Part shown: positions 1 through 9,063 of the stretch, in pieces
Layout of the letters: the number at the start of each line of letters is the position of its first letter
Numbering within the stretch: the first letter of the stretch is position 1
NCBI GenBank assembly: GCA_029262175.1
Contig: JAJCZV010000062.1
Span: 1-64,000, forward strand
Length of the DNA stretch: 64,000 bases
From: Gemmatimonadota bacterium
GTDB taxonomy: Bacteria; Gemmatimonadota; Gemmatimonadetes; Palauibacterales; Palauibacteraceae
Direction: 5' to 3'
Translations under genes and position numbers: made by a program
The notes under the pieces: model-generated
Databases searched by the model: none
What the model was told of the DNA's origin: nothing
What the model saw: only the letters and a program-made list of their open reading frames with translations

Positions 1-1067
1 GGCAGCATCACGCCAGCCGCGAGACCGATCGCCGCGACGGCGGCCGGTCGGCCCATCCCCCGTCGGTCCCGAGCGGGATCCAGGATCGCCAACAACCGCC
101 CCTCCAGCTCGGAGGGGCGCGCCATGGAGACGGTCGCCCAGGCGAGACTCCGGTCCATCCGACCACGGGCGACATCCAGGAGCAGCTTCGCGTAGTCCGC
201 GCTGCGCGTCCCCGATGTCAGTACGAGATCGTCGCACGCCCGCTCGCGCTCAGCCCGCAGGCGGGTGGCGCCGACCCATGCGAGCGGATTGAACCAATGC
301 ACGGCTCTGGCCGCCTGGGCCACGAGGTGGACAAGACAGTCGCGCCGTCTGATGTGCGCCAGCTCGTGAAGTACCACCGCTCGTCTCCGGTCTTCGGACC
401 AGGTGTCCGCGTCGGAAGGAAGGAGGAGAGCAGGGCGAAAAATCCCCCAAGCCATCGGAGTCGAGATCGAAGAACTGGTCAGGAGTCGGACGCGCTTTCC
501 GATCCGCAACTCTTCGGATAGTTCGTCGACGAGTCGCCTCCACTCGACGTGGTCCAACTCATCGGCTTGGCGACTCGTCCAACAGGCCGCGGTGACACCG
601 ATCGCGAGACGTGCAAGCATCAGCGCGACGCCAGCAAGCCAAACGATCATGATCGTTCGTACGAGGCCCCAACCAAGGGGGCCCTCACGGGTGGGAGTTG
701 CTGTCGCGCTACGGCGGGCGGCCGGCACGCCGGCCAAGGTTTGACCGTTGCCGGGGCGTTCCTGTATGGCCAGGCGCTCTGCAGTTGCGAGGGTCCAGTC
801 CGTCGATGCGGGCACCGGATTCACGGGTGTCGACGCCGACCAGCCTGGGAGCGATACCTGCCAGGCGGGCAACGATGCCGCCAAGAATGGGAGGGCGAGC
901 ACCGAGGCGAATGCGAGCGTCCACACGTGATGTCGGAGCGACGCGGAAGCCGAGCGCAGTGCGGTGGTCGTTGCGAGGGCCAGCAGAAGAATCGCCCCCG
1001 TCTTGAGCGACATGTCCAACAGGAAAGGCAGCGACCCTCCGCTCATCGAATCAAAGAGTGCGTTCAT
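1..1067 (-). CDS. M56 family (BlaR1/MecR1-type) membrane metallopeptidase, C-terminal part outside window
   Basis: The frame reads from an ATG at 1067 down to the window edge (355 codons) without a stop, so the C-terminus is missing. Visible are hydrophobic segments at about residues 11-37, 47-69 and 136-160, then a zinc site HELAH at 234-238 followed by a conserved ERACDD stretch, and the start of another hydrophobic segment at the edge. This is the layout of M56 sensor peptidases, which sit in the inner membrane and cleave a partner BlaI repressor after sensing a signal. The stop of the BlaI gene overlaps this start by one base (TGATG), so the two are translationally coupled. Whether a penicillin-binding, TonB or other sensor domain follows cannot be seen, so the signal is unknown. 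Confidence 0.9.
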   Translation of the reverse strand, partial: MNALFDSMSGGSLPFLLDMSLKTGAILLLALATTTALRSASASLRHHVWTLAFASVLALPFLAASLPAWQVSLPGWSASTPVNPVPASTDWTLATAERLAIQERPGNGQTLAGVPAARRSATATPTREGPLGWGLVRTIMIVWLAGVALMLARLAIGVTAACWTSRQADELDHVEWRRLVDELSEELRIGKRVRLLTSSSISTPMAWGIFRPALLLPSDADTWSEDRRRAVVLHELAHIRRRDCLVHLVAQAARAVHWFNPLAWVGATRLRAERERACDDLVLTSGTRSADYAKLLLDVARGRMDRSLAWATVSMARPSELEGRLLAILDPARDRRGMGRPAAVAAIGLAAGVML

Positions 1068-1477
1068 CAGTCGGTCTCCTGTGCGTCTGCCGCGTCGCGT
1101 TCGCGCGCGATCTCGATCATCTGCGATAGGCCGTCGAGCTCCGCTTCAGAAAGACTTGCGGCGTCATCGTCGAGAAGTGCGGCCATCGTTTGTTCCGCTG
1201 ACCCGTTAAAAAACGTGTCGACCAAGTGGCGGAGGGCCGAACGCTTCGCCTTTTCTTTCGCCACCACGGCTCGGTAGACATATCGAGGACCGTCCTGCCG
1301 GTGGTGGACGTGTCCCTTCTCTTCGAGGATTCGAAGGTGGGCGCGGACCGCGGAGTAGCTGGGCGCCTCCGGAATGGCGCCATGAACTTCGGCAACCGAC
1401 GCTCGTCCCAGGCGAAACAAGACGTCCATGATTTGGCGTTCACGTCGACTCAGTTTGTGCTGTAGGACTTCCATCAT
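1067..1477 (-). CDS. BlaI/MecI/CopY family transcriptional repressor
   Basis: A protein of 136 residues, normal for the family. The N-terminal winged helix (about residues 8-75) has the typical pattern LSRRERQIMDVLF, then VAEVH, SAVRAHLRILEEKG and a wing with YVYR. The C-terminal half is a short helical dimerisation region. Family members repress their own operon and are inactivated by cleavage by the M56 partner, which here is the next gene downstream and overlaps by one base. ATG codons at 1477 and 1474 are both possible starts; an AGGAAG sequence lies 6-9 bases upstream. The dyad at 1543-1558 is the likely operator. The gene diverges from the exporter locus starting at 1830, so the repressor could also control that locus. 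Confidence 0.93.
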   Translation of the reverse strand: MMEVLQHKLSRRERQIMDVLFRLGRASVAEVHGAIPEAPSYSAVRAHLRILEEKGHVHHRQDGPRYVYRAVVAKEKAKRSALRHLVDTFFNGSAEQTMAALLDDDAASLSEAELDGLSQMIEIARERDAADAQETD

Positions 1478-1829
1478 CCCGTTTCTTCCTCTCCGAGGCG
1501 CTTGATCGGCGGTGCTGCACTGATTGCTAAAAAACCAGCATGTGCTAAATGATTAGCATCGACGGGACTCTCTGTCAACTGCACCTTCAGGCCCGAGGCG
1601 CGCCGGGTCGATCTGACTGTCCGGATCCGGACAGCTGGTCCCGGCATCGGACGGTCTACGTCCTATTCGGACGGACTGTATGGCTTCATAATACGTTGCA
1701 ACATATGCAGTTACAGGATCAACAAGTTGAGGCACGCGCGTTGCTTTGGTCATAGTCATCCTCACGCCCGCAGTCCAGGCGGTCGATTGGGCGTGAATGA
1801 GGCGTAACAGATTCAGAAGAGTCATATCC
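1478..1829. other. 352-base divergent intergenic region between repressor and exporter locus
   Basis: This stretch separates the BlaI-type gene (minus) from the adaptor gene (plus). Apart from the TGCTAA dyad at 1525-1558 it holds an AT-rich patch near 1685-1715 with a CATAAT hexamer at 1687-1692, which could be a -10 element for the plus-strand locus. No convincing -35 partner at 17 bases was found. I see no convincing small gene: short open frames here lack a ribosome binding site. Confidence 0.5.
1525..1558. promoter_or_regulatory. Candidate BlaI operator: TGCTAA dyad plus an extra half-site
   Basis: The sequence TGCTAA-ATGA-TTAGCA at 1543-1558 is a perfect inverted repeat with 6-base arms and a 4-base spacer. 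Another TGCTAA lies at 1525-1530. The region is AT-rich against a GC-rich background and lies 48-81 bases upstream of the blaI-type gene, where an autorepression operator is expected. The arms differ from the classical TACA/TGTA BlaI box, so the assignment rests on position and symmetry. Confidence 0.6.
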
Positions 1830-3227
1830 GTGGATCCAGCGAACGACCCAACGAAGTCCAAGACCCCGAAAGAGCCGAAGCCCGGCGAGGGCCCCATCGC
1901 CCCCAAAAAGCGAAAACGGGCCCCCGACATCGGTCCCGACGGTCCGGGCAGTCGCATCGACCTGGGCCGCGGTGGTCCGGGGATGGACACAAAGCGGGCG
2001 CCCGCCAGCAAGCAAAAGCGGAATGTCCTCATCGGAATCGGCGTGGCCGCGCTGGTCGTGGTCACCGTCTTGGTCTCCCGGTTGGAGCCGGCCGCCCAGA
2101 GCGTCGATCGCGATATCCAACTTCTCGGCACGGTCAAGCGCGGTTCGTTCGTACGCGAGGTCCGCGGTCCCGGCACGCTCGTCCCCGAGCAGGTCGTGTT
2201 CGTGTCCGCGGCCACCGGCGGTAGGGTGGAGCAGGTGCTCGTACAACCCGGGCAAGCGGTTGAAGCTACTACGGTACTGGTGGTGCTCTCCAACCCCGAC
2301 GTCGAACTCGAGTCGTTGCAGGCCCAGCAGCAACTGACGGCGGAGCGGGGAAGGCTTGTCGAGCTCGAGCGAAGCCTGCGCACGAGCGTCTTGCAGCAGC
2401 AAGTGGCCGTGGCAGCCGCGGAGGCAGAACTGCAAGACGCGGAGCGCGAAGCCAACGCCTACCGCGAGCTCGTCGCGGACGGGACAGTTTCCCGGAACGA
2501 AGCCGACCGAGCGTTCGAGCGCGCGGCAACGGCACGCGTCAGCCTCCAGACCGAGCGCTCGAGGTTGGACCTGTTGGACAGCACGATCGACAGCCAGCTC
2601 GAGGTGCAGCGCGAGCAGGTCGACCGGCTGGGTTCCATCGTTCAATACCAGCTGGATCGAGTGGAGTCGATGCGCGTGCAGGCGGGCGCCTCCGGAGAGA
2701 TTCAGGATCTGCATCTGGAAGTCGGTCAGTGGGTTCAGGTAGGTACGCCGCTGACACGCGTAGCCCAACCCGGCCATCTCATGGCAGAGTTGAGGATCCC
2801 CGAGACGCAGGCCAGGGACGTCACCGTTGGCCAGACGGCCATCATCGACACACGTACCGACTCGATCGCCGGTGTCGTTCGTCGGGTTGATCCCAACGTA
2901 CAGAACGGATCGGTGCTGGTTGAGATCCGTCTTACCGAGGCGCTTCCCCAGGGGGCGCGGCCGGATCTGAGTGTCGATGGAACGATCGAGCTCGAGCGGC
3001 TCGAGGACGTTCTCCACGTCGAGCGTCCCACGTACGGACAGGCAAATAGCTCGGTGAGTTTGTTCCGACTTGTCCCCGACGGCAACGAAGCGCTCCGAGT
3101 GACCGTCCAACTAGGGCGCAGTTCGGTAAAAGAGATCGAAATCCTCGAGGGTCTGCAGGAAGGCGACACCATCATCCTGTCCGATCTTTCGAGAGTGCAG
3201 GACGCCGATCGGATTCGGCTTCGGTAA
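1830..3227 (+). CDS. HlyD/MacA-type periplasmic adaptor (membrane-fusion protein) of an ABC exporter
   Basis: About 465 residues. The N-terminus is cytoplasmic, basic and proline-rich, followed by one membrane segment (VLIGIGVAALVVVTVLV) near residue 65-82. A lipoyl-like half motif (GTVKRGSFVREVRGPGTL) leads into a long alpha-helical hairpin rich in Gln, Glu and Arg from about residue 150 to 285, then the second lipoyl half (MRVQAGASGEIQDL) and beta-barrel and membrane-proximal domains. Such adaptors link an inner-membrane ABC transporter to an outer-membrane channel; no TolC-type channel gene is visible in the window. The GTG at 1830 is preferred because AGAAGAG precedes it by about 8 bases; an in-frame ATG at 1797 and one at 1983 are alternatives. 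The ATPase gene follows 60 bases later. Confidence 0.88.
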   Translation: MDPANDPTKSKTPKEPKPGEGPIAPKKRKRAPDIGPDGPGSRIDLGRGGPGMDTKRAPASKQKRNVLIGIGVAALVVVTVLVSRLEPAAQSVDRDIQLLGTVKRGSFVREVRGPGTLVPEQVVFVSAATGGRVEQVLVQPGQAVEATTVLVVLSNPDVELESLQAQQQLTAERGRLVELERSLRTSVLQQQVAVAAAEAELQDAEREANAYRELVADGTVSRNEADRAFERAATARVSLQTERSRLDLLDSTIDSQLEVQREQVDRLGSIVQYQLDRVESMRVQAGASGEIQDLHLEVGQWVQVGTPLTRVAQPGHLMAELRIPETQARDVTVGQTAIIDTRTDSIAGVVRRVDPNVQNGSVLVEIRLTEALPQGARPDLSVDGTIELERLEDVLHVERPTYGQANSSVSLFRLVPDGNEALRVTVQLGRSSVKEIEILEGLQEGDTIILSDLSRVQDADRIRLR

Positions 3228-3287
3228 CGGTGTGGTGAGGAAACCTGGAATCCATCTCAACCAACACAACGCAAAGAGTGAGAACTG

Positions 3288-4049
3288 ATGAACGAGAACG
3301 GGAATACCTCAGAGAGTCGCGCTTTGATCGGACTGGAGTCGGTCGTCAAGGTCTTTTATACCGAGGAAGTCGAGACGCACGCGCTCTCTGACATTCACCT
3401 CGAGATCCCGGAGGGCGAGTTTCTTTCCATTGCCGGGCCCTCTGGGTGCGGAAAGTCGACGCTACTCTCCCTGCTCGGGCTGTTGGATACGCCTACAGGC
3501 GGTGAGTACCTGCTCGATGGTCAACCCGTCGCTGAGCTGTCGGCTTCGGAACGCGCGCGCATCCGAAACCGTCACATCGGGTTTGTTTTTCAGGCGTTCA
3601 ACCTGATCGGCGACCTCACCGTGTATGAAAACGTCGAGCTCCCGCTCACGTACCGCGAGGGGCTGGCGGCGAGCGAACGCAAAGAGCGAACGCTCAACGC
3701 ACTCGAGCGGGTCGGCATGTCTCACCGCCGGAACCACTACCCGGCGCAACTCTCGGGGGGTCAGCAGCAGCGCGTCGCGGTCGCACGCGCGGTCGTCGGT
3801 GACCCGTTGATCGTCCTGGCCGACGAGCCGACAGGGAACCTCGACTCGACCAACGGCGCCGCCGTGATGGACCTCCTCAAGGACCTACACGAAGAAGGCG
3901 CGACGATTTGTATGGTGACCCACGATCCGCGCTACGCCGAATTTTCTGAGCGTACCATCCACTTGTTCGACGGTCGCATCGTGGAAGAGGAGGAGCACGC
4001 GGAGAAGGCCATCGAAGAGCTTCGCGAGAGCGGCTGGGAGATCGCCTAG
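3288..4049 (+). CDS. ABC transporter ATP-binding protein, MacB/LolD type (first of two)
   Basis: 253 residues, a single nucleotide-binding domain. Walker [10 protein letters not shown] is at 50-58, the Q-loop near FQAFN at 101, the signature LSGGQQQR at 155-162, and Walker [12 protein letters not shown] ends at 186, followed by the H-loop THD. The DEPTGNLD form is typical of the MacB/LolD/FtsE group that drives mechanotransmission-type exporters. A GAGTGAGAA sequence precedes the ATG. It lies between the adaptor and four large permeases, so it most likely energises one or more of them. A second related ATPase sits at 14882-15550. Confidence 0.95.
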   Translation: MNENGNTSESRALIGLESVVKVFYTEEVETHALSDIHLEIPEGEFLSIAGPSGCGKSTLLSLLGLLDTPTGGEYLLDGQPVAELSASERARIRNRHIGFVFQAFNLIGDLTVYENVELPLTYREGLAASERKERTLNALERVGMSHRRNHYPAQLSGGQQQRVAVARAVVGDPLIVLADEPTGNLDSTNGAAVMDLLKDLHEEGATICMVTHDPRYAEFSERTIHLFDGRIVEEEEHAEKAIEELRESGWEIA

Positions 4050-4098
4050 GGTCGCGAAAACAGCCGCCCAAACTGCCCACCCCACCGCGAGACGTACG

Positions 4099-6531
4099 AT
4101 GGATGACTTTCGAAGGAACCTGCGCTACGCAGCGCGTCAGCTTCGACGGAGGCCGGGCTTTGCCTTGGTCGTCGTACTGACCCTGGCCCTCGGTATCGGC
4201 GCCAACACGGCCATCTTCTCGCTCGTCGACGCCGTCCTGCTCCAGCCCCTCCCGTGGGACAATCCCGATGAGTTGGTCATCTTATGGGGCGACGAGGGCG
4301 GGATCGGCACGGGTTCGAACGCCGCCTCCTACCCGGATTTCGTCGATTTTGAAGAACAGTCGACATCGTTCGTGTCGATGGCGGGATGGACCAACGAGAG
4401 CTATACGCTCACGGGTTACGGCGGCGAGGCGGTGAGGGTGCCGCTGACGCGGATCACGTGGGATCTGTTCTCGACGCTAGGCGCGACGCCCGCGTCGGGT
4501 CGAAACTTTCTACCCGAAGAGGATCGCATCGGGGCGCCCGACGTACTCATCCTCAGTCACGCGTTCTGGCGAGATCGACTCGGCGCTCCCGGCGACATGA
4601 TTGGACGGACGCTGACACTCGATGCGCGACCGTTCGAGGTCGTCGGCGTGATGCCAGAGGGGTTCGAGTGGAGCGCCGGAACCGTCTATGCACCCTTCGT
4701 CGCGCAGTACGGCGAGGACTTCCGAGGAAACCATCGGATGCTTCCTCTCGCGCGTCTGCGCCCCGGCGTGTCTCTGGCCGAGGCAAACGCGGAAGTGCAG
4801 ACCATCGCGGCGCGGCTCGCGGTCGACTATCCCGAAGACAACACGGATCGGGGCGCCTACCTCGAGCCGCTGCGCGAAACGGTTGTGGGATCGATTCGAT
4901 CTACGTTGTGGACGGTCTTCGGAATGGTTGGCCTGGTCCTGCTGATCGCGTGCGCAAACGTCGCCAACATCCTTCTGGCGCGCGCTACCGAACGCACGAC
5001 CGAGGTCGCGCTACGGACCGCGCTAGGAGCCGGACGCGGCCACATCGCTCGGCAACTCGTCACGGAAAGCCTCATGCTGACCACGCTGGGCGGACTATTG
5101 GGTGTGGCCATAGCGGTGGCCGGCCTTCGACTCCTCACCGCGGCGGCGCCCCCCGGGATCCCGCGGCTGTCAGAGGTGGGGCTGAGTCCTGCCGTTCTAG
5201 CGTTCGCGATGGTGCTCACCGTCGCGACCGGCCTCCTGTTCGGTCTGTTGCCGACCTTGCAGGCCGCGCGTAGAGATTTGCACGACAAGCTCAAGGAAGG
5301 CGGCCGCGACGGTGCGGGGGCCGGACGAGCCCGGCTCTCACAGGTCGTCGTGGTGACCGAGGTCGCGCTCGCTATGGTCGCGATCGTATCGGCCGGCCTG
5401 CTGGTAAACAGCTTCACCCGTCTTCAGAACGTCGACCCCGGCTTCGCGGCGGGGGAAGTTCTCGTCGTGCCCATCTCTCTTCCCGAAGGAAAGTATTTCG
5501 GGCCCGATGACCCCAGCGCCACTCGAGCGATCGCGTTCTATCAGGAAGCGGAACGAGAGATCGCGGCCCTACCCGGGGTCAGCAGCGTGGCCTCCGCCTA
5601 TATGCATCCGCTCGACGGGGGGTGGGAGTCGAGTTTCTCTATCCCCGGCATATTCGATCCGCCGGAGGGCCAACGCCCCGAGGCACGTCTTCGTCCGGTG
5701 ACGCCGGGCTATTTCTCGACCGTTGGACTGCCGCTGCTAAAGGGGCGCGACATCTCGGACAGGGATGTGGCGAGTGCGCCTGGCGTGGTGGTGGTCAACG
5801 AGTCCTTTGAACGTCAGTTCTTCGCCGACGCGGATGGGGACGCGCTGGGCCACACGGTCGCCCGTGCGCAGTGGTGGGCGGATCTCCCCTTCGAATACGA
5901 GATCATCGGGGTCGTAGCGGATGTGAAGATGGACGGCTTGAGCGCCGAGGTTCCGATGGCGATGTATTTCTCGCACCCGCAGTTTCCGTTCACCGACATG
6001 AACCTGGTCATTGCGACCGAGATCGATGCGCGAGCGGTGCTGGCCGGAGTTCAGGGCGTCATCTGGGGCCTCGACGCCCAACTTCCGATCGAGAACGTGG
6101 AAACGCTCTCGGAATTACGCTCCAACGGGGTCGCATCCGAGCGCTTCCGCACGTTTCTCGTCACGCTGTTCGCGACCATCGCGCTCGTGCTCTCGGCCCT
6201 CGGTATCTACGGAGTGCTCTCCTACAGCGTCGCTCGTCGGACGAGGGAGCTGGGCCTACGAGTCTCCCTGGGCGCGCAAAGGTCCGATGTGCTCCGGCTC
6301 GTGGTCCGTCAGGGGATGACGCTGACGTTCGCGGGGCTCGCCGCCGGAGTCGTCATCTCCCTGTTGGCGACCAACCGGCTGGCTAATCTCCTATTCGAAG
6401 TCAGTCCGACCGACCCCCTCACCTTCGTCGTGGTCGCCGGCGTTCTCGGAGTCGTCGCGCTCGCTGCATGTCTACTCCCGGCGCTCCGGGCGACCAAAGT
6501 GGATCCCATGGTCGCGTTGCGCGCCGAGTAG
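4099..6531 (+). CDS. Large FtsX/MacB-type ABC permease (ADOP family), copy 1
   Basis: 810 residues, the size of ADOP (acidobacterial duplicated orphan permease) proteins. It opens with the family motif [18 protein letters not shown], then a membrane segment containing [21 protein letters not shown] MacB-type periplasmic domain (about 55-255) is followed by an FtsX block of three membrane segments (about 275-395) with a [14 protein letters not shown] loop. A second periplasmic domain and second FtsX block (about 690-805) end in [17 protein letters not shown]. The family is a tandem duplication of the MacB permease fold. It starts 49 bases after the ATPase and is the first of four consecutive paralogs. 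Confidence 0.95.
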   Translation: MDDFRRNLRYAARQLRRRPGFALVVVLTLALGIGANTAIFSLVDAVLLQPLPWDNPDELVILWGDEGGIGTGSNAASYPDFVDFEEQSTSFVSMAGWTNESYTLTGYGGEAVRVPLTRITWDLFSTLGATPASGRNFLPEEDRIGAPDVLILSHAFWRDRLGAPGDMIGRTLTLDARPFEVVGVMPEGFEWSAGTVYAPFVAQYGEDFRGNHRMLPLARLRPGVSLAEANAEVQTIAARLAVDYPEDNTDRGAYLEPLRETVVGSIRSTLWTVFGMVGLVLLIACANVANILLARATERTTEVALRTALGAGRGHIARQLVTESLMLTTLGGLLGVAIAVAGLRLLTAAAPPGIPRLSEVGLSPAVLAFAMVLTVATGLLFGLLPTLQAARRDLHDKLKEGGRDGAGAGRARLSQVVVVTEVALAMVAIVSAGLLVNSFTRLQNVDPGFAAGEVLVVPISLPEGKYFGPDDPSATRAIAFYQEAEREIAALPGVSSVASAYMHPLDGGWESSFSIPGIFDPPEGQRPEARLRPVTPGYFSTVGLPLLKGRDISDRDVASAPGVVVVNESFERQFFADADGDALGHTVARAQWWADLPFEYEIIGVVADVKMDGLSAEVPMAMYFSHPQFPFTDMNLVIATEIDARAVLAGVQGVIWGLDAQLPIENVETLSELRSNGVASERFRTFLVTLFATIALVLSALGIYGVLSYSVARRTRELGLRVSLGAQRSDVLRLVVRQGMTLTFAGLAAGVVISLLATNRLANLLFEVSPTDPLTFVVVAGVLGVVALAACLLPALRATKVDPMVALRAE

Positions 6532-6570
6532 GGCGCGCTCCGCGCCGACTAGGCGCGCTCCGCGCCTAGT
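6529..6570 (+). repeat. Tandemly repeated GC-rich element with a 10-bp hairpin
   Basis: Right after the stop of permease 1 a unit of about 20 bases (TAGGGCGCGCTCCGCGCC and TAGGCGCGCTCCGCGCCTAG) occurs twice. The second copy forms a perfect 10-bp stem, ACTAGGCGCG at 6548-6557 and CGCGCCTAGT at 6561-6570, with loop CTC. No run of T follows, so it is not a classical intrinsic terminator. It may attenuate or stabilise the mRNA between permease genes. Confidence 0.55.
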
Positions 6571-6617
6571 AGACGGACCGCGTCCCGACACTCATACCGA
6601 CCCAAAAGGAAGAGGCG

Positions 6618-9056
6618 ATGGAATCGTTCTTACAGGACGCGAAATACGCGCTCCGTCAACTCAGAATGCGTCCCACGTTTACCTTCGTGGCCATCGCCGT
6701 TCTTGCCTTAGGCATAGGAGCCGCGACGGCCATCTTCAGTGTCCTGGATACGCTCGTTATCCGGGCGCTTCCGTATGAGGAGGCGGACCGAATCGTCACG
6801 GTTTGGAAGAACGATCTAGAGGCCGGTGTAGAACGCGACGACGTGGCGCCCGCCGACTTCTTCGATTGGAAGGAACAGGCCGAGTCGTTCCAGGCGTTGG
6901 GGGCTCTAGATCCATATTCGCTCGATTTGACGGGTCGGGAGCGACCTGAGGTTGTCTATGGGGCGCGGGTCACGGAAGGATTCTTCGAGGCCTTGGGCAC
7001 TCGGACGCTTTACGGTCGTACACTGGTTTCCGAGGACTTCGTAACCGGCAACGTTGTGGTGATCGGGGAGCGTCTTTGGGAACGGCGTTTCGGATCCGAC
7101 CCGAACCTGGTGGGCGAAGCCGTGCTGTTCGATGGCGTGCCGACAACCGTCGTCGGCATCCTGCCACGGTCCTTTAACCCACACCTCTCACCGTCGGTGC
7201 AAGAACGCGACGCGTGGATCCCGATGATCCTCCAGGGCTGGGAGCTGCAGTCGCGGGGGAGCGGTTGGTGGAACGTCGTGGGAAGACTCGCACCGGGTGT
7301 CTCGCTGGCGCAGGTGCAGGCCGAGATGGAGATCGTCGCGGGGCGCCTCGCAGAGGACTACCCGGAGACCAACAGCCGGACCTCTGCTTCCGTGGTGCCG
7401 CTTCGAGACCACCTTGTCGGGAACGCGAAAACGGCGCTCGTGATTCTGCAGGCCGCCGTGCTTTTTCTTCTTCTCGTCGCGTGCGCGAACGTGGCGAGTT
7501 TGTTCCTGGCACGCGGAGCGGAGCGGGAGAGCGAGTTCGCGGTTCGCGCCGCGCTCGGGGCGGGTCGGTTGCGACTCATACGCCAGCTGCTGACCGAAAG
7601 CGTCGCGATCGCGCTCGCCGGCGCGGTCTGCGGTGTCGTCCTCGCGTTCTGGGCCTTGGACCTGATCGTGGCGATCGGACCCGCCGAAATCCCTCGCCTC
7701 GACGAAGTCGCGCTCGATGGCCGGGTCCTGGCCTTCGCGCTTGCCGTAACGGGGGTCACCGCGCTCGCCTTCGGGGTCCTTCCCTCGATTCACTTTTCCC
7801 AACCGGATCTTCAGAGCGCGATCAAGGAAGGTCGAGGAGCGACGGCGGGTCGCGCGCGCCAGCGCATCCGAAGTGCGATGGTCGTGGCCGAGGTGGCGTT
7901 GTCGCTCATCCTGGTCGTGGGCGCCGGACTCTTGGCCAGGAGCTTTGTTTCTCTTCTCGATGTCGATCCCGGATTCGACCAGGACCGCGTGGCAGCGACA
8001 CAGGTGTTTTACTATCCGGACGGGGGCACGCCGCAGCGAACACGAGATTTCTATGCGGGCGTGGTGGACGAGGTGCGGGCGATGCCGGGTGTCACCTCGG
8101 CGGGTGCGGTGTCGGCTCTCCCGTTTATCGAGGCAAACCTAGATGAACAGAATCGTTTCGAGATCGAAGGACGCGCCGCGCCGCGCGCAGAAGAGGCACC
8201 AAACGCGTTCGTCTCCCAGGCGACCGAAGGCTACTTCGCGACCATGGGGATCCCGATTCTAGCCGGTCGCACTTTTGACGAACGCGATCGGCGTGATACC
8301 GCGATTCCCGTAACGATCGTTACGGAGGGCCTGACCCGCCGCTATTGGCCGAACCAAGACCCCATCGGCGAGCGCTTGCTTCTCGACGGGGTTCAAGACG
8401 CCGAAGGGGAGACGATCGCTTTCGAAATCGTCGGGGTGGTCGGTCAGGTTCGCCACGACGGACTCGATCGCGATCCGCGACCGGAGTTGTTCCTCCCGCA
8501 CAGTCAGGTCCCCACGGGAGGGATGACCTTCGTCGCCCGCACGAGCGGAGATCCACAGACCTACCTCGACGGGATGGCCGAAGCCATCTGGGCCGCGGAC
8601 CCCACAGTCGCCATCTATCGCGCTGCGACTCTCAAAGAACTTCTTTCGAAATCCGTAGCGGCCCGGCGGTTCAACCTGTGGCTGCTCGGTGCGTTCGCGG
8701 CGATGGCCTTGCTGCTGGCCGGCGTCGGCATCTACGGCGTCGTCAGCTACATGGCCCGTACTCGAATACATGAGATCGGTGTCCGGATGGCGCTGGGTGC
8801 CGGCCGTACTGACGTGCTTCGCGAGGTCATGAACAAGGGCGTTCAACTCACATCGCTGGGGATCGGTCTCGGCCTCATCGGTTCGCTCGGCCTCACGTCA
8901 TTGATGTCGAGTCTGCTCTATGAAACGAGCCCGCGTGATCCGCTCACTTTATTCGCGGTTGCGGTCTTGCTCGCGCTGATCGCTTTGCTTGCGATGTATC
9001 TGCCGGCTCGTCGCGCGACGTCCGTCGACCCGTCGCTCGCCCTCCGAGTTGAATAG
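6618..9056 (+). CDS. Large FtsX/MacB-type ABC permease (ADOP family), copy 2
   Basis: 812 residues with the same architecture as the upstream paralog: an N-terminal YALRQLRMRPTFTFVAI segment with LALGIGAATAIFSVLDTL, a MacB-like periplasmic domain, an FtsX block around 270-395 with EFAVRAALGAGRLRLIRQLLTE, a second periplasmic domain and a terminal FtsX block ending LPARRATSVDPSLALRVE. AGGAAGAGG lies just before the ATG. The gene follows copy 1 after 86 bases that contain the hairpin repeat, and copy 3 begins only 7 bases after its stop. Substrate is unknown. Confidence 0.95.
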   Translation: MESFLQDAKYALRQLRMRPTFTFVAIAVLALGIGAATAIFSVLDTLVIRALPYEEADRIVTVWKNDLEAGVERDDVAPADFFDWKEQAESFQALGALDPYSLDLTGRERPEVVYGARVTEGFFEALGTRTLYGRTLVSEDFVTGNVVVIGERLWERRFGSDPNLVGEAVLFDGVPTTVVGILPRSFNPHLSPSVQERDAWIPMILQGWELQSRGSGWWNVVGRLAPGVSLAQVQAEMEIVAGRLAEDYPETNSRTSASVVPLRDHLVGNAKTALVILQAAVLFLLLVACANVASLFLARGAERESEFAVRAALGAGRLRLIRQLLTESVAIALAGAVCGVVLAFWALDLIVAIGPAEIPRLDEVALDGRVLAFALAVTGVTALAFGVLPSIHFSQPDLQSAIKEGRGATAGRARQRIRSAMVVAEVALSLILVVGAGLLARSFVSLLDVDPGFDQDRVAATQVFYYPDGGTPQRTRDFYAGVVDEVRAMPGVTSAGAVSALPFIEANLDEQNRFEIEGRAAPRAEEAPNAFVSQATEGYFATMGIPILAGRTFDERDRRDTAIPVTIVTEGLTRRYWPNQDPIGERLLLDGVQDAEGETIAFEIVGVVGQVRHDGLDRDPRPELFLPHSQVPTGGMTFVARTSGDPQTYLDGMAEAIWAADPTVAIYRAATLKELLSKSVAARRFNLWLLGAFAAMALLLAGVGIYGVVSYMARTRIHEIGVRMALGAGRTDVLREVMNKGVQLTSLGIGLGLIGSLGLTSLMSSLLYETSPRDPLTLFAVAVLLALIALLAMYLPARRATSVDPSLALRVE

Positions 9057-9063
9057 AGAGGCC

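Noticed and set aside
1681..1700. TGG...TTGCA sequence that resembles a sigma-54 promoter upstream of the adaptor
   Set aside because: GG and GC are separated by 14 bases, too far for sigma-54.
1719..3110. Long open frame (463 codons) on the minus strand
   Set aside because: It lies entirely opposite the adaptor gene, has no ribosome binding site or recognisable domain, and is explained by the codon bias of the GC-rich plus-strand gene.
8989..9063. Upstream extension of permease 3
   Set aside because: It overlaps the end of permease 2, has no ribosome binding site and no family match; the ATG pair at 9064/9067 follows AGAGAGG.
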